DNA of 64,000 bases, from contig NC_057370.1 in the NCBI RefSeq assembly GCF_016906535.1, positions 2,046,001 to 2,110,000 of the forward strand. The letters run 5' to 3'. Position numbers and translations under genes: made by a program. The notes below the pieces were generated by a model. It was not told the DNA's origin. It saw nothing but the letters and a program-made list of their open reading frames with translations, and did not search any database. The stretch's first letter is position 1. The number at the start of each line of letters is the position of its first letter. The stretch comes from Rhizoctonia solani (lineage: Eukaryota; Basidiomycota; Agaricomycetes; Cantharellales; Ceratobasidiaceae). Below, in pieces: positions 38,466 to 50,342 of this stretch.

Positions 38466-38955
38466 TCATCGGTTCTTGAAGTACTCGAGGAGAACGTTGA
38501 GACCTTCGCTTTCCTGGCCATAATCCTTGACCACGACGCATGAGCAACCAACGATCTTGCGAGGGTTACCTTCGCGATCAATCTTGCAGAGGCCAGCCAA
38601 GTACCAAGCACTTTGGCGTCTCCGACCTTGATCAGGTTAATGTTGTGCTCAGCGCACAAAGCAACAATGAGCTTGATGTATTCAGCTTCAGTGCAAGTTT
38701 CGACAAGAACGCAAAGATGGGCCTGGCGTTTGTCCAGCGCCTTGGCAGCCTCTCGAAGACCACGGGCGAGCCCATCATGGAGAAGAGCATTCTTCAGAAC
38801 TTCCTTTATAACCACAAGAGTTCGAGCTAAGTTTAAAGCAACGTATGACACAAGCTTGCCTGGAGAGCATCTTCAACCGACATTTTGCCCTTGGGGGCTT
38901 CCTGGGCGACCTCGACCTCAGTGGTCTCAACGGGGGCATCTCCAGCGTCAGACAT
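38466..38955 (-). CDS. RPS12: 40S ribosomal protein eS12
   Basis: Component of the small ribosomal subunit beak. [23 protein letters not shown] is an acidic N-terminus; MSVEDALQ joins [20 protein letters not shown] across an intron, then [32 protein letters not shown], and after one frame break the very conserved [28 protein letters not shown] and EYFKNR with stop at 38466. The break lies at about 38595-38600, where LGTW must join GLCK: exactly one base is missing. Because eS12 is normally single-copy and needed for growth, the break is more likely a consensus error than a mutation. The intron at 38804-38859 has a GC donor. Confidence 0.92.
38804..38859 (-). other. GC-AG intron in eS12
   Basis: 56 bases with donor CAG/GCAAGC and acceptor AAAG. 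Splicing restores [18 protein letters not shown], as in eS12 of other eukaryotes. No GT donor gives this junction. Confidence 0.75.
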
Positions 38956-39203
38956 CCTAATCCTGTAGTTAGATATAGTGCCTATGTCCAATCTCGAGTT
39001 CACATACTTTTATGAATTCAATTAACGGGATTTGTGATGTCGTCTTTCGCTATCGTTGATGTGAGGAACCTTCGATTCCGGTGCGGATGCAAATTGGGCG
39101 ACCAAAAGCTATACAGTTCCACTGATGGTGGTCATTTCAAATGACAAATCTTATTGTTCTTGGTATCTGTCTCAACCACGGGGAAAATACTCAAACTCAT
39201 GCT

Positions 39204-40743
39204 TTAATTCAATCCGACCTCGACCATTTCCCCGACATCATCGTCCGTATTTTCCCTTTCCTTGCTTGGGACAGGAGGCTGTTCCTCCTTCACCTCTCGC
39301 TCCGCCTTTGGCTCTCGAGACTGATCATCATCGTGATCTCCTACTATGATTTGAGGAACAGGTGGTGGTGTGGGAGGTGGGAACTTGAAATCGCTTTTCA
39401 TAGTACCGCTACGAGACCGGGGCTCCGAACCTACTGGCGCCTGTCGTGCCCTTTCTAATTCCTCGTCACCTAGCTTATCGTCATGGGATTCAACCTTGAT
39501 AGTTGGTACCTGAGGCATTTCGTCGTCAACCGAATCCCCAGCATCGTTTTGTCGTGCTCGTGTCTCTGGGCTAGGCACGTGATCAGGGCCGCCTGTGGTA
39601 GTTGAGGGCGATGTGGTCTTGGGTGATGTAAGCGAATCTCGGCCTTGGGGCGCCTGTGAGCCTGTGCGAGTGAAAGGTGGGGCATTCATTGGTGTGGATG
39701 GGGTAGCTCCGAGGTAATAGCCAGATATTGGTACCATTCTGATACTATCATCAAAAATCGATTAACCAAGCGAAAGGTTCAAGGACTTACTTTTTCTCTG
39801 CATGACACGCGAGGATCCAATGAGGTTGGACGACCGGTATGCTCATCTGAAGTGCCTTCTGGTATTCTACACTGGGTCCTCCCGTCGCTTGGCCACTGGA
39901 AGGCGCCGCGGCAGGTGTTGTGCATACAAAATGTGTGGTGTCAATCTGAATTTTATCACTCCATTTGGCCCGCATTTCTCTGAGAACTAGCTTGGCTTGT
40001 TCCAGCATGACTGTATCTTGAACGGTACCAAAGCAGACCGAGATTCCCGAAGTATCGGTAATCGTGTGCGTCCGAAGTCGAATTACATTAGATGGATAGG
40101 TTCCAGCAGTGGTGCGCAAGACGAGCTGGAAAGTATATTCTGTGTTGACATCAAGGCCCGACAATTTTGTCGATGTATTGGTGGTTGGAGAAGGTATAGT
40201 CGCTAATCTCTGGCCGTTGCGATAGATGTCCAGTGAGCGCAGCTTGGCAGTGGCGAGTTTGATCAAAGGCCATTCCAGAGTAACCGAAGTTTGTGTCACG
40301 TTTCGAACCTTACGACGAGCCTGAGAATAGTCCTTCGTATGCATGCAATCGAATCTTCACATACCTCAACTACTGGGGGCTCAGGAGCGACTTGTCCAAA
40401 TGTCTCCAATATGGAATCCTGTAGCTCCCAGAATTCTTTCTGTTGTCTCTTTTCCTCGGCGACGTTTCGGTTAACCGATATATTGACGATCGAGCCTGAC
40501 GTTACCCCTGGAGGTAACAATAAAGACGGAAATTCGATGAGATGCGCTCGTTCTCCGATGAGAATCTATTCTTAATTTGAGAAAACCCAGAAGGACATGT
40601 TGAGCCGGGAACTCACAGCCATGCCAGCATCTAGCAGAATGTTCAAATCAGTCCTACTCGGTGATGACAGACGCCAACGTGTACTTGCCTAACTTTCCCA
40701 CTGTAAATGTGAAGCTCTCCTCGTTTGCCGCATTGTTCATCAT
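39204..40743 (-). CDS. CHS5: Chs5 homologue, exomer scaffold
   Basis: In yeast Chs5 is the core of the exomer coat that carries chitin synthase III from the trans-Golgi to the surface. Domains in order: an N-terminal beta/helical dimerisation part (MMNNAANEESFTFTVGKL, GMAILIGERAHLIEFP, LPPGVTSGSIVNISVNRN, EFWELQDSILETFG), a fibronectin-III domain (VRNVTQTSVTLEWP, LRSLDIYRNGQRL, NTEYTFQLVLRTTAG), and a BRCT domain (GISVCFGTVQDT, IDTTHFVCTTP, IPVVQPHWILAC). Then comes a disordered acidic/Pro-rich tail of about 170 residues ending EMVEVGLN. The tail lacks the long Lys/Glu repeat of budding-yeast Chs5. Introns are few and the frame is intact. In filamentous basidiomycetes it probably supports septal and tip chitin deposition. 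Confidence 0.92.
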
Positions 40744-41283
40744 GGGCGTTCTATCTTAGTCTAGGTGCTATTGGAGAGATAAATAGTCGTGATGGTACCA
40801 GTGTCCCAAAAGAGAAGATCAAATGCCCTAGACATAACCAAGTCTCCACGTGACCGCGCATCACTTGATTACCTTCCTCATCCCACCGTTTCCCAATTGA
40901 AGTTGACCAAAGCTTCAAGGCACCAAACCATTACCAGACATGCGAACAGCAACAAAAAAGCACCACAAGTATAGCGAAATTGCTAGTTTCTTCGTATACC
41001 ACCGGACTATCGGCTTGCTTTCCGTAATCTCTTGCGCGCCTATCTATATCAGGCACCGGGACTACCCATACCCGCTCACTGGAGGCACAGAGCACCAAAC
41101 AACAGATAAAATGCAAAGTTTGGATTCACACTAATATACAAATGAATATTACTGGTATATTAAGTTTGATATCTTGATCGTTCTCAGCTAAGGTGCTTTC
41201 GTTCCATACCACATGCCTCGAATAAACAGACTAGGCTAATGCGTTGGAGATAGATCAGCAATCCTATGTCTTTGGGCAATGGA
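40744..41283. other. Intergenic, no gene seen
   Basis: About 540 bp between the CHS5 start and the end of the FAD oxidoreductase. Frames at 40789-40974 and 40940-41134 are short and without family features. Confidence 0.4.
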
Positions 41284-43375
41284 TTATATACGTACTCTCA
41301 GGAGATCCAACGGTGGTGCAATCAGCTGCAAAGACCTAATGATATCGGCTGCTGCGTTCTTGTCCTATGCTCATTTAAGTAGGATGTCCCGGTTTACCTG
41401 AGTTGTCGTAACTCACTTTATTTGCTACCTGAATCACGCGCCTCCAATAGTTCCTTCCAAATTCCCCAATATCGGGAGTCTCGCCTTCGACAAGCTCGGT
41501 ACCCCTTCTTCCATAGTCCTGATAGGAGAGCGACACTTAGAACCCTTCGATGTGGATACGCGTGGGCAAATACTTACCGAGCCTTTGGTTGAATCCCACA
41601 TGTGCATTACTCGAGGAATCTGCCGAGCGAACATCTCATTGGAGAAAGTTGCTGGCAAACCCCACCCGGGCATCCCCGTCGATGAGCTTGGCACCAAAGT
41701 AGTGTCCAGTATTACCCCATTAAGTGTGGCGACATCAACTAAGGCTTTGCTGATACCTTGGCCGAAAGTGGGATTTACACCTGGGGGACCCCAAAGTTCA
41801 AATTGTTAACTTCTATTGTCTCAAGTCGCGGCATAATCCGAGGCACACTCACGGAGGAAACTGTCGCCGATTGTTACAAAGTTGGAGGGCTTTGGTGCGC
41901 TTGTGTAATCAATCTTGTAGCAAGAACCTGGGTTGGGTGTAAAAACGCTCGACCGTCTAACACCTCGGATAATATGATAGGGGCTTACCCATCTTGCAAT
42001 ATTTGAATTCTGGGATGATCCCATCCTCACCCAATGCGACCTCGATAGCCCGGAGGGTATCCATAACAGCAATCCGACTCGCGTCTCCTTCAGCCGACTT
42101 GCCGTCAGATGCATTCTGCCAGATCGAATCTACTTGTTGGATGTAATCGCCGAACGATCGTGGCCTCGCTTCGAGCGACAAGTTCCAACCACCTACTCCG
42201 CACATCACTGTGATTATCATGTAAGTCTTATCAATCGAACTTTAACCGAACCAACTAGACTCACAATGATCCTCATCAGAGCGAACCATGCATACAATTC
42301 GATCGTCTTGTTCAGGGTGGGGTACAATGCTCTTGACATACCCAAGCTTGGAAAAGGTTGAATACTCGTCAAGATGTCGAGTAAATATAGGCAGTATATC
42401 CTTGAGTCTACCCGGAACTGGTATTAATGCGGTTGCGTAGCTGATTTTAGGATCTGGACAAAATTGGGATTAGTGCCGAGCCCTTATTCATCAATGTGCC
42501 TCCTCTCACCATATGAAGTCTTTGGATATGGGCCCCACCCAGCATTCTGGGTCTTCTCGAGTAACCTTAACCCTATCGTTGCTGGGCCAGTACAGTCGGC
42601 AAACATTGCTGCATCGAACTCGAGAGTTTCGGAGCTACAGCCTTTTGCTTGCACCGTGACACACTCGATGCGCTGCCTTGTAACATCCGGTGTTATTCTA
42701 GTCACAGACCCTTGCACAATCTCAATAGTTGGAATACTTCGAACGTACTCCCGAAGCAATTTCTCCAGGGAGAGCCTCGAAATAAATAACGTATCCGGAA
42801 GACTACCGGGCTTGAAGCTAATATTGGTTGGTCCAAGTTGTAGTTGACCATTGGATTCAAGAACGCGCCCTCCGTGTTTGTATAGCCGACTATCGAAACC
42901 AGGAATTATGCCTCGGAGAACCTGTAGTGCCACAGCTTGTAGACCTAGTACCAAAAGCTGCTGTCTACACGAAAATTTCGCAATAATAAGAATCAGGCTC
43001 ACCATGAATTTGCTCAGCTTGTGCGACCCGAGTACGCTTGTGCTCATTCATTGAGTCGGGTTCGATGACGATCACTCGTTCGAAGAATTTGCTGCATACA
43101 ACAGCAGTTGCTAAACCCGCCATACTGTGCATCCTTTAGCCAGCCACCCAATGAATCTTAGATAAACGTAGCCCTTACCTTCCTCCAGCCACTACTGCAT
43201 TGCCATGCACTCGACCCAGAGGATGGTGCTTGCCAAGGCGTGCGATCTCATGGGTCGCTGTAGTTGAATTGACTGCGAGTCTCCTCAGGGTCGACCAGAC
43301 TGCCTCCAGCACCAGCAAAAATATGCTGGCAATAATAGTTACCCAACAGAAAATATACCACAATGTGAGAATCAT
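41284..43375 (-). CDS. Membrane-anchored FAD-dependent oxidoreductase
   Basis: N-terminal hydrophobic segment MILTLWYIFCWVTIIASIFLL probably anchors it to a membrane. The dinucleotide motif follows across an intron as NAVVAGGSMAGLATAVV, with the ribose-binding acid in VIVIEPDS. The middle reads LRGIIPGFDSRLYKHGG, ISRLSLEKLLREYVRSIP and FADCTGPATIG. The second FAD motif is FVTIGDSF, joined to NPTFGQGISKALVDVATLNG-like sequence. The fold is that of group-A flavin monooxygenases and squalene-epoxidase-like enzymes. The substrate is unknown, and no neighbour suggests a biosynthetic cluster. The C-terminal part after DVATLNGVILDTTLVPSS changes frame once near 41520-41575. Stop taken at 41284. Confidence 0.75.
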
Positions 43376-43420
43376 GTCTGAGTGAGGGTGAGTGCCCTAC
43401 TGCGGCACATTATCCAGTAG

Positions 43421-43427
43421 ATTTATA
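43421..43427 (-). promoter_or_regulatory. TATA box of the FAD oxidoreductase
   Basis: TATAAAT on the minus strand, about 46 bases before the start codon at 43375. Confidence 0.45.
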
Positions 43428-44704
43428 CTTTGTGGAGGTGGCCAAAGTGAGTCGCTTCATTATTCACCCAACAGTAATGCCCATTCCAGGACACGGAGTT
43501 CTCGCAATGACATCCACACCGACCGATTGCTGTTTGCATATTGGGAACGACTTTCTGGGTTCCGCTTATTCCCGGTTACTACTTTAATCGGGATGCACAC
43601 CGGATCGGAAAACGTACTCGAACCGCATGCGATGGTCGGTTCCTGTGACCCACGAAGCGGGGTTATCCCCAGTATGTTGGTTGAGGCGATTTGGGTATGT
43701 GGCGAAACGTACCTTCGCGATCGGCTAACCAAACCAGCATAGTTCTGAACCTTGAGTTAATACCGACACTCAATTGAGGTCGGGAGGTCACGGTTATAAT
43801 ACCGCGCGGTAAGTTTGGAACTTGAAGATCACCACCACGTGTAGCTGCTATTAGTAGCTAGTGAACTGTTCCAACCTTGGGGCTTTGTCCTAGAGTATCC
43901 CAACTATTAGGCGCGCATAAACCTCCTGATAGCTGAAGTAACATACCTTTGGGGCTTCGCGCATAGGCACCAGGGGAAAGGGGCTCGAAGTTCGAAAATG
44001 AGATCATTTGGGACAGAATTGTAAAAAATACGTCATTTGTTCTCTTTTGGTTTAGCTATGAAGCATCTGCCTTGGCAGACGCTTGTATTGGCATATGCTC
44101 AACAAAATTCTTCCGGTCGCTCCGAGTATACGTCGCTGAAATTTTAATGATTCATGATTTTGTACGGGACAGAAAAATGAAGAGAAATTGGACTTGGTAT
44201 TTACAGATCTGAAGCTGAATTAATTACGGTGACTAAACCTGGTGCCTCTATTCGTGTGCCTTCGGCCTTCTTTTTATAGCTTTTGATACCCATGAAAGAA
44301 TCACCGGTGGATAGTTTTGATTGTTTTTCAATATAGTATGGCAGTAGTATGGCCCAATTTCCCATGCTAGCTCAAACGCCAGAAGTTAGATACAGTAGCT
44401 CATATTAGGTCAATCAATGTGTTGAGTTGCCGGACGACTAATCGGCACAGCCACATCTCAATGCTACACTCGCAATCGGCCACCTCGGTATAGACTGTTT
44501 GTTGTTCTTTGATTTCTTGAAGACTACAACCGCTGTTGTCATATTAATGGTATTTATTCACCCATGCGCTCGTGGCCTTACCTGATTATTATTATTATTT
44601 ACATACAAACGCTTAGTCTAATCAATTTCTCCAAACACACGTATCTGAGTCGTGTTCGTGAATTTGTTCCTCCCAATGTAATAAAGTATCAAACTGAACG
44701 TTTT
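43428..44704. other. Divergent intergenic region
   Basis: About 1.28 kb between the FAD oxidoreductase and SKI8, which diverge. No coding feature recognised; the frames at 43392-43742 and 43460-43732 overlap on opposite strands. Confidence 0.4.
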
Positions 44705-45995
44705 ATGGACAACGCAGCCCATGCTGATCAAATATGGAACGTTGAATGGACTTCTTCTAATAAAGTTATATCGGTATCTGCTGATGGAACAGCTGCCTGT
44801 TGGTGAGCAAACTTCAAGTTATTTGACCTTTCAGATTGACGATATTCAATTAATTCATCGTGCTGTTGCCCAGGGATGTTGAATCGGGTAAAAAGCTACA
44901 CGGAACACAGGCCCATCCGTTAGGGTTGATATCTGCGTCCACTTCTTCCTCACCCAACAGCACCGAAAAGGTTGTTTTGAATTCGGTTGAGGGAACAGTA
45001 TTCCTTTGGGATCTCGAAACGCAAGGAATTGTAGCAAAGCGAGAAACTTTTAACCGCGAAAAATCAGGCGAATCTGGTCGGTATTTCCTCCGAATTTCTC
45101 CATGTCAGGTCTCATTATTTCGCGCTTTAGCTTTTTCAGTGTCTATGCATCCATCGGGGGGATCTTATGCTTCAACTGGAAACGGTGGGATTGCCTTCAT
45201 ATGCTCGACCGGTAGGTTATGCAAATTGAACTACCCGTCGTTAACTAAGTCAGATCACAGGGTTAGATAAGTTTGGAGAAGTTCAAAGCAAATTGACACC
45301 AACTCGCGCGAAATTTGGGATGTGTGTAAAACATGTATGTGTACTGAAAGTCATCTTAAGTGAACCAATCTTACATGTTATTCTTAGTCACCAGACGGGA
45401 AATATTTAGCCTTGAGCTCGGAGAACGGTCAATTATCTGTTTTTGATCTCGCAACTCAACAACTCTCAGTGACTTATGCCAGCCATGCAATGTGCGTGAG
45501 AAGTCTTGCATGGAGCTCGGATAGTCAGGTATTTTGCGCGCTTGGTACTCTAAAAATGATGATGTATCTGATCCAGCGCGAAAGTTGCTTCTCTCAGCCT
45601 CGGACGACAAGCGTTTGTTACTTCATGATTTACGTACACCTCCTCCTATTTCGCAAGGAGGGCATCCTCGGTTAGGGGCAGGAGCTGTTGCCGCTTTTAG
45701 TGGTCACTCGAGCTGGGTATTATCTGCCAGCCTTAGCTCTGATGGAAAGTTGGCCGCGAGCGGGTAAGTGCCAAGCTAGCAGCGCAGGGGAGGTCTAAAA
45801 TACATTTCTGGCAGATCTTCCGACAAGCATGTTCGCGTGTGGGATATTGGTGCGAGAAAATCTTTGGCTGTACAACAACATGCAGGCGAAGTCTGGGGTG
45901 TGTCATGGCGCCCTATACTGGCAGGTGGAGGTAATACGTTTGTAACCGGAGGCGAAGAAAAAGCTGTTGAATGGTGGAGTGCTCCCGGAGCATGA
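44705..45995 (+). CDS. SKI8: WD40 protein SKI8/WDR61
   Basis: Seven-bladed beta-propeller that bridges the Ski2-Ski3 helicase complex feeding RNA to the cytoplasmic exosome; in animals WDR61 also joins the Paf1 complex. The exons give MDNAAHADQIWNVEWTSSNK, then WD repeats at VISVSADGTAACWD, LNSVEGTVFLWDLETQ, ALSSENGQLSVFDLATQ, LLSASDDKRLLLHDLR, AASGSSDKHVRVWDIGARKS and FVTGGEEKAVEWWSAPGA. Length of about 350 residues fits. Start 44705 begins directly at the first blade; an upstream in-frame ATG at 44564 would add an odd Ile-rich stretch and is rejected. VPS41 follows in tandem 200 bp on. Confidence 0.9.
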
Positions 45996-46192
45996 GTTTA
46001 TGTGTATAAATAAGAACGTTTCTCTCATCAATTTAGCTATACGGAATGCGATCTCGTTTCAAGATCTGTACAGATATCAATACGAGACTCGTTGAAGTTA
46101 AATAAACGCTAGCAGGTAGCAACAGACCCCTGACCTGTAATCCAGCACGTGACCAATTCCCGCTTTCACTTCCCTATATCCCGCGTCAAGGG

Positions 46193-49100
46193 ATGTCTGA
46201 GAGTCAAGGTGGTAAGCGAGGCGGCCCGATTCAAATCAGTTGAAATTTATTAATTCCTTAGATAAAGAGAGTAATGGCTCCTTATTAAATCCGGTTAGTA
46301 TTCGGCCAATACCTGGCAAATCTAACAGTCAATTTGGAGACCTTGTGGTGAGTGTTATTTCAATTGTCCTTCCACGACATCATCTCAACTGAACTCCATG
46401 ACGTATTAGGGCGAACATGATACTAAGTCTATACCCGCAGCTACGACGAATAATCTGACGGACGGCGTTACCAGTGACGGCGGTATCCCTAAACTTGAGT
46501 TGACTAGAATGGACGAAGCTTTGCATCACGGAGAGGAGGTAGCTTCCCCTGTAGATGAGGACGACCGTAGTCAATCAGGTAGTAATACCGAGTCTGACGA
46601 TGACGAGGAAGACGATGACGATGACGATGACGATGACGATAACGAGGAGGACGAAGAGGAGGATGTTGAACCAAGTCTGAAATACGAGCGTCTCGGAGGA
46701 GATACTTCTCAATTGTTAGAGAAAGATTCAGCATGTGCTATAGCCATTTCGGAGTCCGCCATAGTAAGTGGACGTCCCCGATCTTTTGGTGTTGTAATTG
46801 ATTGTTTTGCGACTAGCTACTGGGGACGCATAGCGGGATTGTTCATGTACTAGATCTTAACGGAGTTCGCCAAAGATCTTACCGGCCACATACTGCCACA
46901 ATCACGGATATGAGTGTTGATACGACTGGTGATTTTGTTGCGACTGCGTCGATAGACGGTGGGTTATCATCTACTACTTTTCTGACAAACAGACTTACAC
47001 ACGTGAAGGTCAGGTTGTCATCCATTCCTTGAGCACCCCAGAGTCCTACGTGTTTGACCTAAAGCGACCGATGCGAACTATCGCACTCGAACCGGGCTTT
47101 GGCAACCGTGGCTCTCGTGCGTTTGTCTGTGGTGGATTGGCTGGAACGCTAGTCTTACATGAAAAGGGCTGGCTCGGCCACAAGGAAACAACACTGCACT
47201 CTGGTGGAGAGGGGCCTGTCTGGGCCTCGGCGTGGAGAACAACTTTGATCGCTTGGGCTTGTGACACTGGCGTCCGCCTATACGATACATCTTCAAGCAC
47301 GCGTGTGGCCTATCTCGACCGACCAGCGAATAGCCCCCGAGCCGACTTGTTCCGCTGCACTCTTCGGTGGCAAGATGATGTGACTTTACTAGTCGGTTGG
47401 GCTGATTACATCAAGGTGGCTCGTGTTCGTCAGCGAGGAGAAGGGGCAACTACTAGTCATAGTGCTGTCACTATTGAAGTCCTCGCGGTATTACAAGTAG
47501 ATTGTATGATCGCTGGGCTCTCACCCCACGTAGACGCTGGATCGTTTTTGGTTTTGGCTTACATTACACCCGATACATTTGCTGACGCGGATGACTCCCC
47601 ACCTACAACTCGCGAAGCACAGAGGCGCAAGGAAGCCCACAGACCAGAGCTAAGGCTAATATCACGCGCTGGAGAGGAACACGCGTCAGACGCTTTGAGT
47701 ATTACAGGGTATCACTTGTATGGGTGTAATGACTATGCCCTTGTTGAAGGTGCTAGCCCTCTAGGAACCTTTTGGATTGTGTTAAGTCCTCAGACACTTG
47801 TGGTCGCTCGCCCACGAGATGTCAAGGATCATATCGAATGGCTAGTTCAGCGAAAGCGATATGAAGAAGCCCTCGAAGTGTTGGAGGACCTGGGCCCACA
47901 AGGGCAAGTTGATGCTTCGATCATTGGTCAAAAATACTTGCAACATTTGGTTGATGATGGTGAGTTCTTGTATAGGTTTTTTTAAAAAATAATCCTCATG
48001 CCTTTGTTAGGGGAGTACGAGAAAGCAGCTCATTTAACTCCCAAGGTCTTGGCAGACAACGCAACTGCCTGGGAGCGCTGGATATTCACATTCGCAGGAA
48101 AGAATCAACTGGGTGTACGACAAATTTTTATGGCCACTTGACCCAGCTCACCCTTCTCACTTATAGTCAATTGCACCATTTGTGCCCACCCATGATCCCC
48201 AACTTGGCCATGTCGTCTATGAAATGATTCTAGGTCATATGCTCGTGAACAATCAGGAGGTAGGTTTGTTCCACAGCTGTATGCTAGATACATTGACATC
48301 GTATTCCTAGAGCCTGCTACGTACAATTAAATCTTGGCCAACAAGCATATACGATATACCAGCCGTCATAGTTGCTGTCAAAGCGGCGCTGGCCAACGCT
48401 ACTAAGAAGCATATATTAATGGACTGCCTTGCCGAACTGTAAGGATGACACCATATCCGCGTCATCTGTAGACTGACTGTGTTCTGGGTAGATATATCGC
48501 AAACCACCAGCCAGGAAAAGCGCTGCCATACCTGTTACGGCTACGACGACCCAACGTCTTCACTCTTATTCGCGAACACAACTTGTTTACTGCCTTGAGA
48601 GATGATGCTCTGCTACTAGTTGAGTTCGATCAAGAGCTGGAAGAAAAACGACGGGTGCAGGGAGATGGTGAAGGGATTGATTTTACCAAGCCAGCAGTAC
48701 CACGCACGGCAATCCAACTTTTGGTCGAGAATACACATGCTATTCCGGTATGATATAGAGTAGATGTGTTTTGAGCGATCCCTGATGCCAGTTGAATAGA
48801 TCAACCGCGTGGTTCAACAGCTTCAGTCGAACCGTTTCTTCCTTTATCTCTATCTGGCCGCACTCTTTGAAGAGGATCCGCAACATGCATCTGAATATGC
48901 AGATGTTCAAGTGGAACTGTTTGCAGAATTCGCGCCTGAGAAACTGATCGACTTTCTTCGTGCCAGCAGCTACTATAACCTGGAAGTGGTAAGTGGATAG
49001 TTGACATTTGGTCGTACATATACTGAAACAAGTGCAGGCGTTCAGAATTTGTGATCAGCGTGACTTGGTTCCAGAGCAAGTGTTTTTACTTGGGCGCATG

Positions 49101-49952
49101 GGGGACAATAAGCGCGCACTGAACTTGATTATTGAGCGGCTCGCAGATGTCAACCGCGCTATTGACTTTGCCAAGGAACAGAATGATGATGATCTATGGG
49201 AGGACCTATTCAAGTATTCAGAAACTCGTCCAGGTAAGTACCACCGGCCTACGACCTACACCAAGGCACTGAGCCATTCTTAGCTTTCATTCGTGGTCTG
49301 CTCAAGAATGTCAGTACTGAAATTGATCCCATTCGACTCATTCGTCGCATCAAGAATGGGCTCGAGATCCCCGGTCTCAAAGATGCGCTTATCACCATCC
49401 TACAAGACTTCAATCTTCAAATATCCCTCCTTGAAGGATGTCAGACTATCCTTCTCGGAGACGGTGCGTCGTTACAAGAACGACTTCATCTCGCCCAAAC
49501 GGGAGGATACCTCGGCGGGGGTAAGTATTTAGAAATAACACTTTGGTATTTCTAACTTGTCGTTTTCTAGCGGCAGTGATGTGTCCCGTCTGTCACGAGC
49601 CCCTCTTTATACCTCCGCCCGACACAGGAGCATTAGTAAACCAACAGCACCTTGTTCTCTTATTCCTGTGTCATCATGCAATCCATGCTGGATGTGTTCC
49701 AGGCGGTGACGCACTTCCCCCTCGTCAGGGAACTTCCTTGAGCCTTGGAACAATTGGGTACTACGGTGGACTAGGTGGAGATGTCGTGAATGCCGTGAGC
49801 GAGAAGGTTGCCTAGTGAGTGACTGGCAGATCTCTTCTCCTGTTTTTCTAATCTTCTCTCACAGCACACAAGAAGTCAAGGCTCAGCTTGCAAGCGGATG
49901 TCCTATTTGCGAACGAAGCGATTCCGGAGCAGGCTTTGCAATCGGTGCATAA
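46193..49952 (+). CDS. VPS41: VPS41, HOPS complex subunit
   Basis: Tethers vacuole and late-endosome membranes through the Rab7/Ypt7-binding HOPS complex. MSESQDKESNGSLLNP leads into an acidic Asp/Glu run, then EPSLKYERLGGD, a WD-type propeller (FVCGGLAGTLVLHEKGWLG, LHSGGEGPVWASAWR, RADLFRCTLRWQDD), an alpha-solenoid with the clathrin-type repeat (ALFEEDPQHASEYADVQVEL, FAPEKLIDFLRASSYYNLEV, VFLLGRMGDNKRALNLIIERL, DDDLWEDLFKYS) and a C-terminal RING-H2 (MCPVCHEPL, FLCHHAIHAGC, SGCPICERSD). It ends GAGFAIGA at 49952. About fifteen introns and no frame break seen. Confidence 0.93.
46597..46645 (+). repeat. GATGAC microsatellite coding an Asp run
   Basis: Tandem GATGAC units in the N-terminal acidic segment of VPS41, encoding an aspartate tract followed by Glu-rich sequence. 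Confidence 0.8.
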
Positions 49953-50342
49953 TGTAGTTGCTCCAACTAAATTTTCTAGATGCACAATCCGAACCTGGAC
50001 AATCAGACAAATCTGGATAAACGGTGTTTTTCCCTCTGTATATTTGTATTCTACCACATACCATCTCGCCTATGACATGCTAATTGCTCCAGCCGGTAAT
50101 AATTACCATTGGCTAGTCGGTGCGGGGCTCCGGTCCGAGCCCGAAGAATCGACTTTCGGTCAACTGTACGAATTTGATTGGTTGATTCGCGAGGTACTTA
50201 TAGCTTGCGCTCAAGCTGGATCGGTGATTTAGCTTGGATTGCCATAGATACTACTGACTTTGTGCGTTGGTGCATTGATAGTTGGCGCTACAGACAGCCT
50301 TGCTACCTCTAAGGCCGTTTATCGAACTAAGTGTTCTTGAGA
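49953..50342. other. Gap between VPS41 and the second flavocytochrome b2
   Basis: About 390 bp. It holds the VPS41 3' end and the promoter of the next gene. No separate gene recognised. Confidence 0.4.

Noticed and set aside
44564..44704. In-frame upstream ATG for SKI8
   Set aside because: It would add an Ile-rich 47-residue leader unlike any SKI8 protein; the start at 44705 begins at the first blade.
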